Shown piece after piece: positions 39,701 to 51,488 of a DNA stretch of 64,000 nt. Position numbers and translations under genes: made by a program. The notes below the pieces were generated by a model that ran no database searches, had not been told where the DNA came from, and saw only the letters and a program-made list of their open reading frames with translations. Source of the DNA: Strongylocentrotus purpuratus. Taxonomy: Eukaryota > Echinodermata > Echinoidea > Camarodonta > Strongylocentrotidae. Where the stretch lies: contig NW_022145595.1 in assembly GCF_000002235.5 (NCBI RefSeq), positions 29,659,203 through 29,723,202 of the forward strand, given 5' to 3'. Position 1 is the first letter of the stretch; the number at the start of each line of letters is the position of its first letter.

Positions 39701-40840
39701 GGGCGTGAATTTACGTTCACGTGTAGTCTGTGGAAGGTGGGCGTGTCGTTCTGTCTGATATACCACAACAAAACAACAAATTCAGCTGAAAAACACGCCC
39801 ACAAACATTGTAGCACAGAAATTGAATTGGTCTTTAGAAACGTGCTTTTGGACGAGTTAAAAAGGAATTTATTCCCCTTGATACTCGATATCAAAACAAT
39901 TAGTATAACTTGAAAGACTTCTACTTTCTTTCTTTCTTTCTTAGAATGAATTGAATACAAAAATCTTACAGCTGTGCCTATAAACCTAATCGTCTGATGT
40001 AATGAAATTGTCAGCATTTTCAAAAATTGGTATTGTGCGATGATTCCCGAATTACCAAGGAATATAGCACTGCTGTTGAGAACTTATCATTTTGGCTATT
40101 ATCACTTGTGAAATAAATGAATGCCATGAACATATCTAGGCCTATGGATGGAATTCGCTTTGCATACATTGTTTGTTGATGTCAGGCAAGCTCTTATATT
40201 CTGCATCTGCAGTAAAGCCTACGGCAGAATATTGTTTTAAAATTAGATTTCAAAATTGTATTTTTAAACCATATTCTGGCGTAGATTTTCCTTACGGACA
40301 CCCGACTATGTTATTGTTGTGCCCCTTCAAATTTTGAGATCACCCATGATATTTCTAAATCTGATATTTTTTCTGCTTGTTTGCTAGCTTTCTTGCTTGT
40401 CAGGGATCGTGGGTAATTATGTCCCTCCTCCATTACAGAATCCTGGATACGCTTCTAAATGAACCATTAAAATGCTTTTGAAATCACTTCGATCTCAATT
40501 TCGAATTCAGATCACTGATTATGCACCGATGAATTTGAGTTTGACGAGAACTAACTGTTGACCTCTCCTTGTTGTAAATCATAAACTTGAATTTCAGCCA
40601 AATTTGTTGAGGATATGATTTCAGGACACAGAAAGGAATTCGTATCAAGAATGTATTTCTCTTTCTCTTCTGTTTAATTCACTTTCGTGGGTTTTTATCA
40701 AGGGCGTAGGATGATGGAGAAGGCAAGTGTACCCTTTTTTGAGTCCGTCTGTGTGTGTTTGCATTGATCGACCAACCCAGATTTAGACTCTATGCATACT
40801 ATTTCCCTGTTTTACCTTAATATATCTCGATACCCCAGCA
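38574..40840. other. Intergenic sequence with CT, CA and GA tracts
   Basis: Includes CT-rich and (CTC)n sequence at about 38620-38745, a self-complementary GATCTAGATCTAG patch near 38780-38805, (CA)n at about 39158-39181 and (GA)n at about 39648-39694. No gene is supported. Confidence 0.6.
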
Positions 40841-41070
40841 GTGGCGGATCCAGGGGGTGCCGAAACGGCCGCGGCCCCCCCTATTGGCGGCGCAAAAAAA
40901 AGGAAGAAAAAAAGAGGAAGAAAAGAAGAGAAAAAAAAAGGAGAAGAGGAGAAGAAAAAAAGGAGAAGAGAAAAGAAAGGAGAAGGGAAAAGAAAAAGGA
41001 AGAAAAGAGAAAAGAAAAGATAAAGAAGAAAGCCCAACTCCCCCCCCCCCCCCCCTCCCCCTCCCTCCCA
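40841..41070. repeat. GGATCCAGG-type end followed by purine tract and poly-C
   Basis: Begins with CAGTGGCGGATCCAGGGGG, then a C-rich patch with CCCCCCCTATTGG, then about 140 bp of almost pure A/G, and a poly-C run. The same GGATCCAGG word occurs inverted near 44522-44533 together with a CCCCCCTATTGG block. Basic and Ser/Phe-rich open frames here are repeat translations. Confidence 0.7.
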
Positions 41071-42004
41071 CTCCGGGGTCGGAGGGACCGAATATGTGTT
41101 CCCAAAATTTCCGATAAAGAGTTACTTTTCACGCAACAAAGTCCGGCCCATAATACACAAAATTCCGGCCCGTACTGACTTACATCGCAGATAGAGGGGT
41201 GCTTTCAAAAAGAGGGAACATACATGTGCGTACCCTATAGTAAGTGGGTGGGGGGGGGGATTCGGTGAGAAAGGGGGAAAGACAAGGAAATGGCGCTAAG
41301 TGACAGTAACGACGAATAAGGGAGAACTGTAATCGGGAGATTTGGGGTCATTCCAGAAGGTTTGGCAAACGTTATTGAATAGAGGGGGCCGGGCCGGCCG
41401 CATAAAATCTCGAGCCGCGGATTCAAAGTTAAACGTAAAAAACAGCCCCCTTGCGCTGCAAAGGTCATCACTCTTTAGTGAGAAATTTGAAAAGGGCACA
41501 ATATTTTGGATGTCTTTTAAATAGAAGCTATATACTCAACAGTCAAATTTTAAATTAACGGTTGGGCCGCTTCATTACTCTTATTTTGCCCTTCATTTGG
41601 ATTCAGCTCATACCAACTCGCTCGTGTTTGTATTTGAACTCATGTTGGTAGTAATCATGGACAGGGGCGGCAATCCTGGGCCCGATAGGGAGACACGTCC
41701 CCCAGGAAATTTAGAAATATAGCTAGAAAGAAATATAGCGGAATTTTCTAGAATGCATAATTTCAACATTGCAAAATCTTGCTTGGTTGCTACGCCCCGG
41801 CCCTCACCCGATAACACAAAACTATGATATGACGCTCCCGGCCGTGATTTATCCATGGTTAGTGTAATAGATCTTTTCTCCCTTTCATTTCTACTAACCT
41901 AATTGTGTGCTATCACAATCATGATTGTTTCATTTTCCCTTTAAAGTAGGCGCGTAGCCAGGGGCGGTAGGGGCAGGAAGAGGACATAGGACTAAAGAGG
42001 AGCA
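41071..42004. other. Intergenic sequence
   Basis: No gene is supported. Contains a short poly-G near 41249 and fragments of repeat-like sequence around 41640-41830, but I could not assign a family. Confidence 0.5.
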
Positions 42005-44225
42005 GACAAAGAAAAAATCGTCTTCTTTCTCTAATAATTTAATGTAATGTCAAAGCTTCCGCGCTTCGCTCGGGAGGGGGGCAACTGAAATCAGACAAGG
42101 AATGGTAAAAAGAATCGTCTTCTTTGTCTAATAATTTAATGAAACGTCAGAAGTTTACGCGCTACGCGCGGGCGGGGAAAAACTGAATTCAGCCAAGGAT
42201 TTAGAGTCGAAAATGGAACAACGAATCATCTTCTTTCTCTAATAATTCAATGAAACGTCAAAGCTTCCGCGCGTCGCGCGGGAGGGGGAAAACTGAATTC
42301 AAACAAGGATTAAGAGACGAGAATGGTACAACGATTAGTCTTCTTCCTCTAATAATGTAATGAACCGTCAAAGCTTACGCGCTACGCACGGGCGGGGAAA
42401 AACTGAATTCAGACAAGGATTAAGAGTCGAGAATGGTACAAAGAATCGTCTCTTTTCCCCTTATAATTTAATGAAACGACAAAGCTTCCGTGCTTCGCGC
42501 GGGAGGGGGGGGGGGGACTCCATTCAGACAAGGATTAAGAGTTACGAATCGTCTTCTTTCTCTAATAATTTAATGAAACGTCAAAGCTTCCGCGCTTCGC
42601 GCGGGAGGGGGGGGGGGCACTCAATTCAGACAAGGATAAAGAGTCGAGGACGGTACAAAGAATCGTCATCTTCGTCATCTTTCTCTAATAATTTAATGAA
42701 ACGTCAAAGCTTCCGCGGTTCGCGCGGAAGGGGGGAACTCAATTCAGAGAAGGATTAAGAGTCGAAAATGGAACAACGAATCATCTTTCTCTAATAATTT
42801 CATTAATCTATGAAGGGCCAAAGTTTCCGTGCTTCGCGCGGGAGGCGGGGGGGCTGAATTCAGTCAAGTAATAAGAGTCGAGAATGGTACAACACATCTT
42901 CTTCTTTCTCTAATAATTAATGAAACGTCAAAGCTTCCGCGCTTCGCGCGGGAGGAGGAAAACTGAATTCAAACAAGAATTAAGAGACGAGAATGGTACA
43001 ACGATTCGTCTTCTTCCTCTTATAATTTAATAAACCGTCAAAGCTTAAGCGCTACGCGCGGGCGGGGAAAAACTGAATTCAGACAAGGATTAAGAGTTGA
43101 GAATGGTACAAAGAATCGTCTCCTTTCCCCTTATAATTTAATGAAACGACAAAGCTTCCGCGCTTCGCGCGGGAGGGGGGGGGGAAACTTAATTCAGACA
43201 AGGATTAAGAGTTACGAATCGTCTTCTTTCTCTAATAATTTAATGAAACGTCAAAGCTTCCGCGCTTCGCGCGGGAGGGGGGGGGGGGGGACTCAATTCA
43301 GACAAGGATAAAGAGTCGAGGACGGTACAAAGAATCGTCATCTTTCTCTAATAATTTAATGAAACGTCAAAGCTTCCGCGGTTCGCGCGGAAGGGGGGGG
43401 GGGGGGGAACTCAATTCAGAAAGGATTAAGAGTCGAAAATGGAACAACGAATCATCTTTCTCTAATAATTTCATTAATCTATGAAAGGCCAAAGTTTCCG
43501 TGCTTCGCGCGGGAGGCGGGGGGGGGGGGGCTGAATTCAGTCAAGTAATAAGAGTCGAGAATGGTACAACAAATCTTCTTCTTTCTCTAATAATTAATGA
43601 AACGTCAAAGCTTACGCGCTTCGCGGGGGGGGAACTGAATTCAAACAAGAATTAAGAGACGAGAATGGTACAACGATTCGTCTTCTTCCTCTAATAATTT
43701 AATAAACCGTCAAAGCTTACGCGCTACGCGCGGGCGGGGAAAAACTGAATTCAGACAAGGATAAAGAGTCGAGAATAGTACAAAGAATCGTCTCCTTTCC
43801 CTTATAATTTAATGAAATGCCAAAGCTTCCGCGCTTCGCGCGGGAGGGGGGGGGGGGGAAACTTAATTCAGAGAATCTTTAAGGGTCGAAAATGGAACAA
43901 CGAATCATCGTTCTCTAATAACTTCATTAAACTATGAAAAGCCTAAGTTTCCGTGCTTCGCGCGGGAAGGGGGGGGGGGCTGAATTCAGTCAAGTAATAA
44001 GAGTCGAGAATGGCACAACAAATCTTCTTCTTTCTCTAATAATTAATGAAAGGCCAACACTTTGAAAAGCCAAAGCTTCCGCGCTTCGCGCGGGCGGGAG
44101 GAAACTGAATTCAGACAAGGATTAAGAGTTGAGAATGGTACAACAAATCGTCTTCCTTCTCTAGTAACAATTAATAAAAGGGTCATAGCTTCCGCGCTTC
44201 GCGCGTAATGGAGGGGGGGGGGGGG
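42005..44225 (+). repeat. Satellite of ~20 units with a six-unit higher-order repeat
   Basis: About 20 tandem units of 97-123 bp. Each has TCTCTAATAATTTAATGAAA, a CAAAGCTT word, a GC-rich core near CCGCGCTTCGCGCGG, a variable poly-G run, AACTGAATTCAGACAAGGAT, and AAGAGTCGAGAATGGTACAA. CAAAGCTT-type words start near 42051, 42148, 42259, 42369, 42480, 42582, 42705, 42819, 42929, 43039, 43150, 43252, 43368, 43490, 43606, 43711, 43821, 43943, 44081 and 44182. Unit variants recur in the same order every six units, at a distance of about 670 bp: from 42259, from 42929, and a shortened third copy from 43606 that lacks two unit types. An open frame at 42360-42758 simply translates four units. Confidence 0.92.
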
Positions 44226-47200
44226 GGACAGCGAGCTGCCCGAATATGAGTTTTTGATATCTTTTCTCGTTTATTTTGGTGATAAATAACACTTTCACAA
44301 ATTATTGTTGCTCGCTCGCTTCGCTCACTATTTCGAATTGTGAAACCAGAAAATTACTTTCCGGGCAAGAGGCTATAGCTCCCCCCCCCCGATGAAATGT
44401 CAAAAATTCTACCGGTATCGTACTTCTAATATTTATGACCTTGTCAGTATTGGTATGTTGAGTTGAAAAAATGGTCTGCGCAATTTTCAAATTTCCGGCC
44501 CCCCCTATTGGAAAATCCTGGATCCGCGCCTGCCCAGTATCTTTCCCTGCCTCTATTTCGCCAAGCAACAAAACCATCACCCGAAAAAGGCATAACACAA
44601 TTTTAACGAATGCTGGCGCTCTTGCATTTCTTCACCAGACACTTATTGACCGTACAATTCTAACTTATAAGTCTCTCGGTTCAATTTCGAATGTTAGAGA
44701 TAACCTGTTGCATTTCGGGACGGGGCGGGGGGGGGGGGGGGGGGGGGGGAGCGGGGAGAATCAATAAAGGTGTTTGAAGATATGTAATAAAGAATAAAAA
44801 CAGCGACAGAAATTTCGAGAAAGAGAGACAGAGAGGAAGAGAAATACATACACACAGTGGCGTAATTTATTCTAAATTTTGATTTTATCGATAATTTGAC
44901 AAAAAGTTATTCCTCGAGGGATGTGAGTTTTTACAGCTAACATCTAATTGTTAAAACTGTACTAATGAACACCTTGTCAACTATTTATGTTACTAGTGAT
45001 CAAGTAGGCCACAATGTGCCTTGACTTATCTTTACCAACTACATGTATTATATTAAACACATCCTCATTGAATAATCTGAATACGAACTTTATGTCGACT
45101 ACATATGCTAAGTCTATAGTAGTATAGTTTGAAGCTTTTAACATAAATACTTATCCAGGAGTTTGCAGCGTATTTCAATATAATATGCAATGGTTGAATA
45201 TATATATATATATAAATAATGGTGCTCCTCATATTGATTTAGAATATGTCATACTCTGAGAAAAAAAATGTACATATTCAGTGTCTGTTATTTCAACCTT
45301 GAAACTTTTGCTATCAACACAATAGCCAACGCTATTTTCACAGCTATACATATACAGGCAAACCAAAAAGACAATATCGGCAGAACTGTTTGCTTACACA
45401 TAGGCCTCTAGTATTTGCAAGCGGCCAAGCCCCAAGCTTGACTTTCAAATTTATTTGATAATTTTTGAGAAACACTGCCTGATACTTCATCAATCCAGAA
45501 GTTACTATTTACTGTTACACTATCATTATCATCATCACTATTAGTATATTGACTATCAATTTTGAGAGGGTATATAAGCAAAGAGCTTGAAAACTACTAT
45601 CAATCCTCAACTCTGTTTTTAAGCAGAATAGAATTCACTCAACCAAGGACTCCAAATTTTGTCACGGAGTGGTCTTTTACGACTAAAGTGAGAATATTAG
45701 TTTCCGTTACACAATAATCAATAAGATTGTAAGTAGAGGATCAAGGAAACCTATACGCGATTATGCTGTTTTGAATTTTTTTTCTGAATTAAGTCTCAGG
45801 TACCAATTATGATGGAGAAACTCTTTAAATCTTTATGCATATCATATACTGATCCTATATTTAATGATTACTTTTAAAAAAAGAAAAATAGAGTGTGTTT
45901 TCACACAATTATCGATACTGATGTTTTACCTTGTTAAAAAGAATATGAATATGGTAAAGATAACGAGATTATATAGTCACTGTAATAGAGATATTTTCGA
46001 ACTCTAAACGTTAATATTCAGTTTCGGTTCGCAGGTTTAATACTCAATATGAAATAAAATTGTGATTTTTCTTTACCATAATCTGTTGTAAGAGGTGCAG
46101 TCACATATTAATATAATCTTTGAAGAACATTGTCGAGCAAACTATCTCCTTATAATCTCACGTTCTTTCCCCTTTTCCTTCACCTTTCCCACGCTCTCAT
46201 TTGTTCCCTTTTATGTTGCCATTCGACAGATGGAGCGGCACGTGCCCCCCCCCTCTCCCCGTACCCCTCCCAGTAGCTATGCCACTGCGTACACACATTA
46301 ACGGCGAACAAAACAGAGACAGACAGAAATATTTTGAAACTAGACAGAGGGACAAAAAAGATAGAAAAAAGGAAGGAGGAAGAGAGAGAGAGAGAGAGAG
46401 CATAATATTGAATACAGGGAAACAGAGTGGGAGAGAAGAAGGTGAGGGGGGGGGGGGGGTACGTGTTGGGTGGGGAATTCCGGTTTCGTTGTCGCACGCA
46501 AACACGGAAGTACAATAGAAAAGGCCGATCTCTTTTGTGCATGGTATTGCTTCAATAGTTTTGAAAGACTCTATATTTATTCTGTCTACTGAAAAATAAC
46601 ACAACCATCGAATAGCCGTCTACATAACGGTGCAAACTAGCTCTATTTCGAAGCTACAGAAGTCGCTACACAGGTTCACAGTAATTAAAAACAAACTGTC
46701 TTGAAATAAGAAGCCACACGAATGGTTACGTATTAATCTGTTAGGTAAGAGTCAAAGTCTGTTTGTCTTTAGTCTGATCTGATATTACAGAGGCAGAGCC
46801 ATGTCGCCTGTATTTAAATTGACCTGTGTATTAGTACATACTGGATATTGAGCTTTCTATACTACTAGTATGTGATTCGCCACTGAGTTGTTTCGTGTGT
46901 GAATATCATGTCTGTGCATGTCGTATATTGATATTAATTATGGCGGTTGCTTGGTTGTGAAATATGGAGAGAAATTGTAATTTTCTGACTAATTTTTTCG
47001 GATGAACTTCATAAGTTGTAGTATAATTTGGATATAATTTTACAACAGCATTTGCAAATAGGCAAGGGCAAAGGTGGAGGGGGGGGGGGAGTCTATAAGA
47101 TCGATCTGTCGTCTGTTTCCTTCCTCAACCTTTCCTAGATCAAAATTTATGATATGAGACAACAAGCAATCAATTTAAGCGCAGAATGAAATGAAATGAA

Positions 47201-47639
47201 ATGAAATGAAATAAAATGCCATTTCCTTCTTTTGAATTTGCATTCAATTCAAAATCCTTCTGACACATCGGTACAATGCATCTGACAATAGATCAGTACA
47301 GAAAATATTGCAAAGAATAAGAAGACGAATATCTGGGGGGGGGGGGGAGCTTGTGTTGGGAACGCCATGTTTTCATCCTCTAGATATCAAAAGCCGGTTA
47401 ATGGTAGGACACTTGCTATTGCCACAATCATTGCTCCGCGATATTATGTCCTACTCTGTGACCGAATTCATAACTTCAACCGTATAGCCCAAAACTGAAC
47501 CCAACTCTAAACATGACCATAAACCTAACCTAAAAGTAACCTAACTATTAAACCTAACTCTATCGTTTTTTACAAAATAAACCAGGAGCCAATAGCAGAG
47601 CACGCTACGGCACTAGTGTCCTTTGGCAGAATAAGACAA
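44226..47639. other. AT-rich intergenic sequence with repeat remnants
   Basis: Holds an inverted GGATCCAGG remnant (about 44485-44535), a run of more than 20 G near 44727-44749, (TA)n near 45199-45214, a GA tract near 46382-46402 followed by poly-G near 46446-46459, and a five-base AATGA repeat near 47186-47215. I find no exons here. Confidence 0.6.
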
Positions 47640-47875
47640 TTTCTTCCTACCGGGTACCCATTTACTACACCTGGATGGAGAGTGGCAAAAGGGTAGCCGG
47701 TAGGAAGAAATTTCTAGAATGCTTAAGCGCCTTATCATGGTAGCTCGGCTAAAGCCCTGGTAATTGCAGGGTTCTCAGGGAGAACAGTATTAAACTGATG
47801 AGGCTACCCTGGGAAAATAAGATCACCAATCAAAAATATTATTATTATTATAATTGTTGTTATTGTTATTGTTGT
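47640..47875 (+). mobile_element. SINE-like repeat ending 50-60 bp before the P450-A start codon
   Basis: Contains a small hairpin with TTCTTCCTACCGG and CCGGTAGGAAGAA as arms (about 47640-47710), the shared body word GGAGAGTGGCAAAAG, the tail CTGATGAGGCTACC, and an (ATT)n run. The tail word recurs in intron 1 of P450-A (about 48757) and, on the minus strand, near 62190. No clear pol III boxes are left, so it is called on body and tail similarity. Confidence 0.6.
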
Positions 47876-47924
47876 TGTTATTGTCATTATTATCACGATA
47901 ACAGGAACATTCCAAACAACTAGG

Positions 47925-50741
47925 ATGGATCTTTATACCTTCCTGGACCCTTATGCCTTCTTCATCATGCTCATGACTGTCCTCGTCCTCTATACCCAAT
48001 GGTTCGAGTACCCCATCTCAAACGTCAAACCTCTCCCAGGCCCACGGACGTGGTCCATTCTGGGGAACCTACCCCAACTCATTGCAGCCAGGTTCGACAT
48101 CAATGACTTCCACGAGAGGCTGAGGAAGATGTACGGAGCGGTGGTCGGGTATCGGATCTACCATCATAACGTGGTGGTCATCAACGACTTGAAGCTTGTT
48201 CGAGAAGTCGCCAATCATCCCGATTTCTGCGGACGAATGAGATCCAAGTTACATGCGAACCTGTCCAAAGAGCCGAATGTTGGTGAGAATAAGTAAATCA
48301 ATTTGTCGGTCCCTGAATAGTGCTAAGATTGTCTAAACAATCATCATTATTAGAATATCATATCCCATTTACAGATTCAGATCACTATAAATGAATAAAT
48401 GGCGTGACCATTAGAATGAATTCGACAACCCTTCAGTGTCATTGCGATGCTCTGATAAACTTAATTCCTGTAAAATTATGTCACTACTTTAAAGACACCT
48501 TTATTTTTTTAGAAAATACAAGTGGTTCATTTGAATGCAGTCATTTTTTTTTTGCTGTAAGTGTTGGGTCAGTGGAGTCGGTGTCTCATCATGTGATATA
48601 TGTGGTATATTGGTCAAAGCTCTTAACTATCAGTCGTCCAGTCCTGCATGGGTTCGAGCTCGTCTTCGTGATTTAGAGTTGCATCCTATTACTAGGTTTT
48701 ATACTACATTTTGTCTCTCTCGACCAATGGTATCTGGAAACATTGGGTAATAACTGATGAGGCTATCTTTAGTAAAGAAGACAATGTATCTATAATAATA
48801 ATAATTATATGTTATATGGATGCCCACATTTCATTCTAATTCTGCTCTTTCCAGGTATCTTAACTTCCTACGGACACACATGGAAGGAACATCACGATGT
48901 CCTCTCAGGTTTTGTGACAGCACTGTCCAAGAGCAAACAACTGGAAGACATCTGTACCATAGAGGCCACCAAATTTATCAAGGTTCTGACCGACCAAACT
49001 GACAAAGACCTCATCATCCATCATTACTCTGTCCAGACTCTTGCCGTCATCTTCTGTCAGGTGATCTTCGGAAAGGTTCTCGATGTCAATGATGACATCG
49101 TGAAGGAGGTCGTTGACATCGTTATGGAGAGACAGAGAGAATCGGCCTCTGCGACAAGGCGTCTGCTGCCGTCCTACGTAAATAACTTGACGGGCAGTGG
49201 CGCCAAAAGGAGACATCAACTCAATGTCCAATTTGTTGCTCTGGTCAAGACATTGGTCGGTGACCACACCAAACAGACCGAGATTTTAATACCCTGCTTT
49301 GTTAGGAGGTATTGGGACGAAAGGCATGAGAAATTACAAAGTATGGTACGTATATGCCAAGTCTGTTATAATCTTAAATATATTGAATTATAAGTAAATG
49401 ATTGGCTTTTATAATGTTATCATAATATAGTTAAGCGACAATTGAATAACTGAAATCTCGAAGTGTTTTTTTCATCTATAATGAGAAAATGTTTTTCAAA
49501 AAGACAGAATGCACTTTTAATCAGCCAAAGGTGACTTCTAGTAAATTCGTAATATATATATATATTTAGACTTGGTCGCAATTGGTCTACATTTTGCACA
49601 AAAATAAAAAAATCAATTGTAGGCATTTTATGTAACTTTATAATCTTTCATAGAGATTCTATCAAGTCTTTTCTCTATTATTAGCAGTGTGTTAAATTTC
49701 CAATGATTCATGAATTTATGTTAAGTATGATTTCAGGAGGGTGCACAACTCGAGTATTTGACCACTTCACCATACTATACTTTATTATTTGGACATTGGT
49801 TACCAGGAAGACGGTTCGATGACATCCCTAACCAGTGACAACCTTCTCTGGGCATGCATAGACCTCGTGACTGTCTGCGTTGATGAAGCATCCCTCCTTC
49901 TTACCCAATCCCTCCTCCTGCTCGCTTCACACCCAGAAGTTCAGTCCAAGTTGAAGGAAGACATCTGTCCTAAAGCAAGGGAACAAGACGACCAGGAACC
50001 TTCGGCTTACCTTGCAGCAGTTCAGCTCGAGACGCAACGCCTCGCACCTGACAATCCTTGGTCAACGTCGTTGATGGCGCTGTCCGATGTCAAACTCGCT
50101 GACTTCGAGATTCTTCAGGACGCTGTAGTCGTGGCAAATTGGAGATACCTCAGGCAGGGTGATGACCAGGATTGGGACGAACCGACTCAGTTCCAACCTG
50201 GAAGATTTCTGGGCGAGGACGGATCTCTGGTTGAACATCCACAGATGATCTCATTTCCAGCAGGTATGTCAAAATGGTTTACGGGGTCAATGTGACTACC
50301 AAACTTTGTATAAAATTGTTTGTGACTGTTACAGAAATATGAGGAACAGGTTTGATACTTAATTTTGTCAACTCTTTCGTTTTCCCCTCCCTCTCTCGCC
50401 CCTGGCCTTATTCGCATCCTTTCTCTTTTATATTTCCCCTTTTCTTCTTCATGATATAATCCATAGTATCCTTGTCTTTTTCCGTCTCGTTCTCCGATTC
50501 TATTTTCGTATTCGTTGTCTCACTTTCTCAAGCATTTTTCTTTTAATTTCTCTGTTCCTCAGGTAAACGAGCATGTCCAGCTGATGCGATGTCGTCATCA
50601 GCCTCTTCCATGCTGATCAGACACATTTGTCAACGGTTCAAACTGAGTTTGCCAGCTCAAACGACACACCCCTGTGATAAGAATGGACTCATCCAGCGAA
50701 GTTCGCTATTCAAAACAAAACTTCGAATAGTACCACATTAA
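47925..50741 (+). CDS. P450-A: CYP2-clan cytochrome P450 with altered active-site motifs
   Basis: Four exons (47925-48282, 48855-49345, 49807-50263, 50563-50741) with GT/AG introns join in frame to 494 residues, the normal length for microsomal CYP2-clan enzymes. An N-terminal hydrophobic anchor (about residues 8-26) and the proline hinge PLPGPRTWSILGN place it in the ER membrane. The K-helix ExxR is intact (E358, R361), and the haem cysteine is C440 in FPAGKRACPAD. Several usual residues are replaced: the C-helix WxxxR reads W129...H133; the I-helix AGx(D/E)T reads V306-C-V-D-E310, losing the oxygen-activating threonine; PERF is PGRF (414-417); and the glycine two residues after the cysteine is A442. 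Family membership is certain; the reaction is not. It may be a non-monooxygenase P450 (isomerase- or lyase-like) or an early pseudogene, although the frame and splice sites are intact. The weakest point is the exon-3 acceptor: a better-looking one at 49736 would break the frame. Confidence 0.87.
48590..48805 (+). mobile_element. Degenerate tRNA-SINE in P450-A intron 1
   Basis: The head has an A-box-like TGGTCAAAGCTC and a B-box-like GGGTTCGAGCTC at tRNA-like spacing. The tail CTGATGAGGCTATC and an (ATA)n run match the repeat just upstream of the gene. It lies wholly inside the intron 48283-48854, in the gene's orientation, ending about 50 bp before the acceptor. Confidence 0.65.
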
Positions 50742-51488
50742 TGTTCTCAGTTGTAGTATATAACTAGTCGGGAGTGCTTTTAAAATTCACAAGTATGAGA
50801 AGTTATTTAACATGTATATTATTGTAGCTTGCCTTATGTCGATGAAAAGAGACAAATTACAAGGAGTTACGGGAAGTGAAAAAAAGGGAAAAGTAAGTGT
50901 AGGAAAGTAAAACTTCTTTCATCTTTCATTATCATTACTATAATAGTAAAAGCAGCAGAAGTGAAAACAAAAGAAGAAGAAGAAGAAGAAGAAGAAGAAG
51001 AAGAAGAAGAAGAAGAAGAGGAAGAGGAAGAAGAAGAAGAAGAGGAGCAGGAGAAGAAGAAGAAGAAGAAGTAGTATAGGAATAAGAATAGGAATAGGAA
51101 GAAGATAATAACGATGTAGAAGGAGAAGAGAAAGGAGGAGGAGGAGGAGAGGAAGAAGGAGGAGGAGGAGGAGAAGAACAAGTTGTAGTAGTAGAAGCAG
51201 TAGCAGTAGTAGGCTAGTAACAGCTGCAATGGTTGAAATATAAGTAAAATAGAAGATAAAAAAGGGGGAAACAAAGAGGGAAATTAAACTCAGAAAAGAA
51301 AAGAAGCGAGAATCCTAAAAAAAAAAAATCTCACAAGTTCATAATTTTTATATTCCATGAGTTTATGTGTATTTTCCTTTGTGTCTCAGTTATTTTGTAT
51401 TTTTTCGTTGTTAATTTATGTAGTTACTGGATGATGTTAAACATTACCAAAGCTTTGGGTTAAATAGATAATTAGACAACTATAATTT
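50742..51488. other. P450-A 3' flank with GAA-rich purine tract
   Basis: Follows the P450-A stop codon. About 50970-51190 is (GAA)n/(GGA)n purine repeat and part of it may be transcribed as 3' UTR. I could not place a convincing AATAAA. The Ser/Phe-rich minus-strand frame here is a repeat translation. Confidence 0.6.
50970..51195. repeat. GAA/GGA trinucleotide tract
   Basis: Nearly uninterrupted (GAA)n of about 50 bp passing into mixed GAG, GGA and GTA triplets. The mirror-symmetric purine strand could form triplex DNA. Confidence 0.9.

Noticed and set aside
40792-41178. Lys/Glu-rich and Phe/Ser-rich frames
   Set aside because: Translations of the purine tract and its complement, open on both strands.
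42360-42758. A 132-codon Arg/Ser/Gly-rich frame that could be an RNA-binding repeat protein
   Set aside because: It is the in-phase reading of four satellite units; the frame breaks where unit length is not a multiple of three.
46180-46604. Overlapping frames near a poly-G/GA cluster
   Set aside because: They depend on GA and poly-G runs and show no family resemblance.
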